NCBI GenBank assembly: GCA_020025715.1
Contig: JAHHRQ010000070.1
Coordinates: 1-9,624, forward strand
DNA length: 9,624 nt
Direction of reading: 5' to 3'
Source: Oscillospiraceae bacterium
GTDB taxonomy: Bacteria > Bacillota > Clostridia > Oscillospirales > Oscillospiraceae
The notes under the pieces were generated by a model. It was not told the origin of the DNA. It was given only the letters and a program-made list of their open reading frames with translations, and ran no database searches. Positions within the stretch are counted from its first letter, which is position 1. Each line of letters opens with the position of its first letter. Shown in pieces: positions 6,627 to 9,624 of the stretch. The translations under genes and the position numbers were made by a program.

Positions 6627-6638
6627 GAACGTATGTTC
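6627..6638. promoter_or_regulatory. LexA (SOS) box-like operator at the ser operon start
   Basis: GAACGTATGTTC matches the invariant GAAC-N4-GTTC core of the Gram-positive LexA box (B. subtilis consensus CGAAC-RNRY-GTTYC), including its R-N-R-Y centre. Only the outermost flanking bases differ: A on each side instead of C. It starts 10 bases after the -10, at or just past the predicted transcription start, a normal position for a blocking operator. A second dyad, TTCAA-TT-TTGAA (6636-6647), overlaps its right end and could instead be the real operator. Binding is inferred from motif alone; no lexA gene or other SOS gene is in the window. Confidence 0.45.
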
Positions 6639-6668
6639 AATTTTGAATAAATCTGGAGATGATTTTCT

Positions 6669-7754
6669 GTGTTGAGAGAACAGGTTTTTAATTTTTCCGC
6701 AGGACCTTCTGTTATGCCTGAGAGCGCCCTTTTGAGAGCACAGAAGGAACTTTTATGCTATGGTTCAACAGGAGTTTCCGTTATGGAGATGAGCCACAGA
6801 ACTCCTATGTTTGACGAGATATTACAGGGAACAAAACAGAAGCTCCGCGATCTTCTCCGTATTCCGGAGAAGTATGAAATTCTGCTTATACAGGGCGGCG
6901 CAACCTTGCAGTTTGCCTCTATCCCCATGAACCTTATTGAAAACGGCTTTGCCGATTACGCCATGACCGGCAACTTCTCCACCAAGGCTGCAAGAGAGGC
7001 CAAAAAGTACGGCGAGGTACACATTGCCTGCGATACTGCCCCCACCGGTCACGACAGAATTCCCACCCAGTCCGAGCTTAAAATAAGCGAGGGAGCAAAG
7101 TATTTCTACTACTGCTCCAACAACACCGCTTTCGGTACCGAGTGGAACTATGTACCCGAAACCAAGTCACCTATCGTCTGCGACATGTCCTCCGACATTC
7201 TCTCAAGACCCATAGATGTTTCAAAATACGGCCTTATTTACGCCGGAGCTCAGAAGAACATGGCTCCTGCCGGCCTGACCGTTGTTATTATAGACAGAGC
7301 ACTTGCCGGAAAGCATCTGCCCATAACTCCCGAGGTTATGGAATATGAGACTCTTATTAAGACCGATTCTCTGCTCAACACTCCTCCCTGCTGGTGCATA
7401 TACATGCTGGGTCTGGTGCTTGACTGGCTCAAGGAGCAGGGCGGCGTAGAGGCTATGGAAGTGCTGAAAAAGGAAAGATCCGCCAAGGTTTACGGCCTTC
7501 TGGATGACAGCAAATTCTATATCCCCCATGCAATCCCCTCCGGCAGAAGTGACATGAACATTACCTTCCGCACCCCCAGTGAGGAGCTGGATATGGAGTT
7601 TGTAAAGGATGCTGCTGCACAGGGTCTTATAAACCTTAAGGGCCATAAGGTTGCCGGCGGTATCAGAGCTTCCCTTTATAACGCAATGCCTATGGAGGGC
7701 GTTGACAGACTTGTAAGCTTCATGAAGGACTTCGAGGTAAAGCACCGTGTTTAA
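6669..7754 (+). CDS. serC: Phosphoserine aminotransferase
   Basis: PLP-dependent cytoplasmic enzyme converting 3-phosphohydroxypyruvate and glutamate to 3-phosphoserine and 2-oxoglutarate, the second step of serine synthesis. The 361 residues match the family length. Visible features are FNFSAGPSVMP (7-17), GVSVMEMSHRTP (35-46), QGGATLQFA (75-83; cofactor loop), YAGAQKNMAPAG with Schiff-base K196 (191-202), LLNTPP (235-240), and the C-terminal GGIRASLYNAMP block (330-341) typical of SerC. The start is GTG at 6669, ten bases after GGAG (6655-6658), placing the conserved FNFSAGP close to the N terminus as in other SerC proteins; the next codon TTG is possible but farther from the site. An ATG at 6659 is out of frame. 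Its last bases overlap the serA start, implying translational coupling. Confidence 0.96.
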   Translation: MLREQVFNFSAGPSVMPESALLRAQKELLCYGSTGVSVMEMSHRTPMFDEILQGTKQKLRDLLRIPEKYEILLIQGGATLQFASIPMNLIENGFADYAMTGNFSTKAAREAKKYGEVHIACDTAPTGHDRIPTQSELKISEGAKYFYYCSNNTAFGTEWNYVPETKSPIVCDMSSDILSRPIDVSKYGLIYAGAQKNMAPAGLTVVIIDRALAGKHLPITPEVMEYETLIKTDSLLNTPPCWCIYMLGLVLDWLKEQGGVEAMEVLKKERSAKVYGLLDDSKFYIPHAIPSGRSDMNITFRTPSEELDMEFVKDAAAQGLINLKGHKVAGGIRASLYNAMPMEGVDRLVSFMKDFEVKHRV

Positions 7755-8910
7755 TATAAAGACCATGAACGCCATATCTCCCGCAGGAATTGAAGTCCTT
7801 CAGAAAAAGGGCTGCAATGTAGGGGAGAATGTGGAAAATCCCGATGGTCTGCTTTTGAGAAGCGCAAATATCCATGATGTTGTTTTTCCCGAAAGCCTGC
7901 TTGCAATCGCAAGAGCGGGAGCGGGATATAACAACATTCCCGTGGATGAGTGTGCCGAAAAGGGAATAGTGGTTTTTAACAGCCCCGGCGCCAATGCGGA
8001 GGCTGTAAAGGAGCAGGAAATCTGCACTCTGGTGCTTTCCTCCAGAGACATTCTGGGAAGCATAGAGTTTGTAAAGAGCATTGCCGACAGAGGCGAGGAG
8101 ATACCGAAGCTTGTTGAAAAGGGTAAATCCAATTTCGCAGGCCCCGAGCTTCTGGGTAAAACGCTCGGTGTCATAGGTCTGGGCGCTACCGGCGCCATGG
8201 TTGCAAATGCCGCTGTGGCTCTTGGTATGGAGGTTTACGGCTATGACCCCTTCATGTCCGTTGACGCTGCATGGCAGCTTTCACGGGATGTGGAGAGAGC
8301 GGAAACTGCCGACGAAATTTTCCGTAAAGCAGACTATATAAGCATAAATGTGCCTTATACCGAAAAAACCCACCACATGTTTAATGCCGCTGCCTTCGCA
8401 ATGATGAAGGATGGCGTCAGAATATTAAACGAGAGCCGGGCGGAGGTTGTGGATGATATTGCCATGACCGAGGCACTGAAAGAGGGAAAGGTTGCAAAAT
8501 ATGTGACCGACTTCCCCAATGAGACTATTCTCAAAGCTCCCAATGTTATCGCTATGCCTCATCTTGGTGCATGTACTCCCGAAAGTGAGGACCGCTGTGC
8601 GGTTATGGCGGCAAATGAGCTGCTGGATTATCTCAAAAACGGCAACATTAAAAACTCCGTCAACCTGCCGGATGTGAGCCTGAGCCGTATGGGCGTTTGC
8701 AGGCTCTGCGTTATCCACAGAAACGTTCCGGGCATGATTAACCGTATTCTCGACTTTATAACCAAGCTCAATATTAACGTTGAGCACATGATAAATAAGC
8801 CCAGAGACGGCTACGCATGCACGATTGTGGACTTAGGCGACAAGATAGGCAGCGACACAGCCGAACATATTGCCAACATGGATAATGTGCTGCGGGTAAG
8901 AGTTATATAA
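7747..8910 (+). CDS. serA: D-3-phosphoglycerate dehydrogenase, compact ACT-domain type
   Basis: NAD-dependent enzyme oxidising 3-phosphoglycerate to 3-phosphohydroxypyruvate, the committed step of serine synthesis. The 387 residues comprise a substrate domain (LLLRSANIH near 35-43; AGAGYNNIPVDECAEKG at 57-73), a Rossmann NAD domain with GLGATG (144-149), and a C-terminal ACT domain (about 316-387; HRNVPGM at 324-330) that in relatives senses serine. The catalytic triad is recognisable: R231 in NESRAEVVDD, E259 in TDFPNE, H272 in MPHLGACTPES. The Gly that normally follows the Arg is Ala. It is a short form without the intervening domain of about 520-residue SerA enzymes. The GTG start at 7747 gives an 8-bp overlap with serC and lies eight bases after GAGGT; an ATG at residue 7 lacks a suitable site. 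Phosphoserine phosphatase is not in the window. Confidence 0.94.
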   Translation: MFNIKTMNAISPAGIEVLQKKGCNVGENVENPDGLLLRSANIHDVVFPESLLAIARAGAGYNNIPVDECAEKGIVVFNSPGANAEAVKEQEICTLVLSSRDILGSIEFVKSIADRGEEIPKLVEKGKSNFAGPELLGKTLGVIGLGATGAMVANAAVALGMEVYGYDPFMSVDAAWQLSRDVERAETADEIFRKADYISINVPYTEKTHHMFNAAAFAMMKDGVRILNESRAEVVDDIAMTEALKEGKVAKYVTDFPNETILKAPNVIAMPHLGACTPESEDRCAVMAANELLDYLKNGNIKNSVNLPDVSLSRMGVCRLCVIHRNVPGMINRILDFITKLNINVEHMINKPRDGYACTIVDLGDKIGSDTAEHIANMDNVLRVRVI

Positions 8911-8918
8911 GAGTTTAT

Positions 8919-8945
8919 ACCGCCCTGAAAAAATTTCAGGGCGGT
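8919..8945 (+). terminator. Perfect hairpin between serA and alaX (weak intrinsic terminator)
   Basis: A 12-bp perfect inverted repeat, ACCGCCCTGAAA paired with TTTCAGGGCGGT around an AAA loop, begins 8 bases after the serA stop. The following tract is only TTACATT, a poor U-run, so termination is probably partial. The alaX ribosome binding site AGGAGG (8953-8958) starts seven bases after the stem. I see no promoter between the hairpin and alaX, so read-through is needed to express alaX unless an unrecognised promoter exists. Confidence 0.65.
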
Positions 8946-8965
8946 TTACATTAGGAGGAAAATTC

Positions 8966-9624
8966 TTGACTGAGAAATTATATTATAAGGACAGCCACCT
9001 GCACGAATTTGAGGCAGAAGTTACCGAGTGCAGAAAAGAGAAAAAGGGCTTTGCCCTGATTTTAGATAAAACCGCATTCTTCCCCGAGGGCGGCGGACAG
9101 CTCCCCGACACAGGTTATATAGGGGAGGCGAGAGTTACCGACGTTCAGGAGATTAACGGCGAAATTCTCCACTATACCGACAGAGAGATTAAGGCGGGAA
9201 CGGCTGTAAAATGCGCCCTTGATTACGAACAGCGCCTTCGCCGTATGCAGAACCATTCCGGCGAGCATATTGTTTCCGGCATTACCCACAAGCTTCACGG
9301 TTATAATAACGTGGGCTTTCATATGGGCGAGGAGTGCATGACTCTGGACTTTGACGGGGAACTGGAAGAAAAAGACATTTTAGAGATTGAAACCCTTGCC
9401 AATGAAGCCGTGCGGAATAATATCCCCATTATTGCGGAATTTCCAGCCCCTGATAAACTTAAAAATATAGATTACAGAAGCAAGCTGGAGCTTACCCATG
9501 ATGTGCGTATAGTGACCATTGAGGGGGTTGACTGCTGCGCCTGCTGTGCGCCCCATGTGTCTATGACAGGTGAGGTGGGAGTTATAAAAATCCTTGAAGC
9601 GGAGCGGCACAGAGGGGGCATGAG
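8966..9624 (+). CDS. alaX: Alanyl-tRNA editing protein (AlaX family), 3' end cut by window edge
   Basis: Free-standing homologue of the AlaRS editing domain; such proteins deacylate Ser-tRNA(Ala), and some also Gly-tRNA(Ala), in the cytoplasm. The open frame gives 219 residues to the right edge; related bacterial proteins can be near 390 residues, so perhaps half is missing. FFPEGGGQLPDTG (38-50) is the AlaRS-type motif at the start of the editing domain. The zinc-site pattern is NHSGEH (H97, H101) with C193-x3-H197 in a Cys-rich CCACCAPHVSMTGEVG stretch (190-205). KILEAERHRGGM is the usual end of this domain. The TTG start at 8966 lies seven bases after AGGAGG, and no closer ATG or GTG is in frame. 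It follows serA by 55 bp across a hairpin. Family identity is secure; whether a DHHA1-like C-terminal domain follows is unknown. Confidence 0.92.
   Translation, partial: MTEKLYYKDSHLHEFEAEVTECRKEKKGFALILDKTAFFPEGGGQLPDTGYIGEARVTDVQEINGEILHYTDREIKAGTAVKCALDYEQRLRRMQNHSGEHIVSGITHKLHGYNNVGFHMGEECMTLDFDGELEEKDILEIETLANEAVRNNIPIIAEFPAPDKLKNIDYRSKLELTHDVRIVTIEGVDCCACCAPHVSMTGEVGVIKILEAERHRGGM

Noticed and set aside
6592..6668. Serine-responsive T-box or riboswitch upstream of serC
   Set aside because: The leader is only about 45 bases after the predicted transcription start, too short for a T-box, and no terminator/antiterminator pair is visible.
9533..9553. Cys-rich cluster in AlaX as a novel metal site
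   Set aside because: C193-x3-H197 aligns with the usual CxxxH zinc ligands of the family, and extra Cys residues are, as far as I recall, common in clostridial members.
1..9624. Mobile elements, CRISPR arrays, phage genes, tRNA or rRNA
   Set aside because: No transposase or integrase motifs, regularly spaced repeats, tRNA cloverleaf or rRNA sequence were seen on either strand.

Overview
The window looks like chromosomal housekeeping DNA from a low-to-mid GC member of Bacillota, probably class Clostridia (gut-type, Oscillospirales-like). This rests on the AGGAGG-type ribosome binding sites, sigma-A style promoters, an AI-2E family transporter, a compact ACT-domain SerA, MtaB, and a serC-serA pair that resembles clostridial arrangements. 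The assignment is inference; there is no rRNA or other phylogenetic marker. I see no insertion sequence, prophage, CRISPR array or tRNA, and base and codon use look uniform.

Layout. 1-2436 is read leftward: glucose-6-phosphate isomerase (pgi, running off the left edge) lies behind a secreted D-alanyl-D-alanine carboxypeptidase. 2437-2807 is an AT-rich divergent intergenic region. It holds a head-to-tail cluster of DnaA-box-like TTCAACA motifs and a good sigma-A promoter whose spacer is a perfect dyad. 2808-4151 (rightward) is an AI-2E family membrane protein, overlapping tail-to-tail by 10 bp a leftward cysteine desulfurase (4142-5269). Only 35 bp separate that gene from the divergent mtaB (5305-6591), and the best desulfurase promoter lies inside the first codons of mtaB. 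A strong promoter whose -35 overlaps the mtaB stop codon then drives serC, serA (8-bp overlap) and, after a perfect hairpin, an AlaX-type alanyl-tRNA editing protein that runs off the right edge.

How the genes fit together. SerA and SerC catalyse the first two steps from 3-phosphoglycerate to serine. AlaX-family proteins hydrolyse Ser-tRNA(Ala), so the third gene could protect translation from the serine made by the first two. Cysteine desulfurase supplies sulfur for Fe-S clusters, and its divergent neighbour MtaB is a two-cluster radical-SAM enzyme that thiolates tRNA. Pgi (glycolysis, sugar phosphates) and the carboxypeptidase (peptidoglycan trimming) form a separate leftward unit.

The most unexpected signals are a GAAC-N4-GTTC sequence matching the core of the Gram-positive LexA (SOS) operator just downstream of the serC-serA promoter, and the DnaA-box-like cluster at 2551-2625. 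Both are motif observations that need experimental or comparative support.
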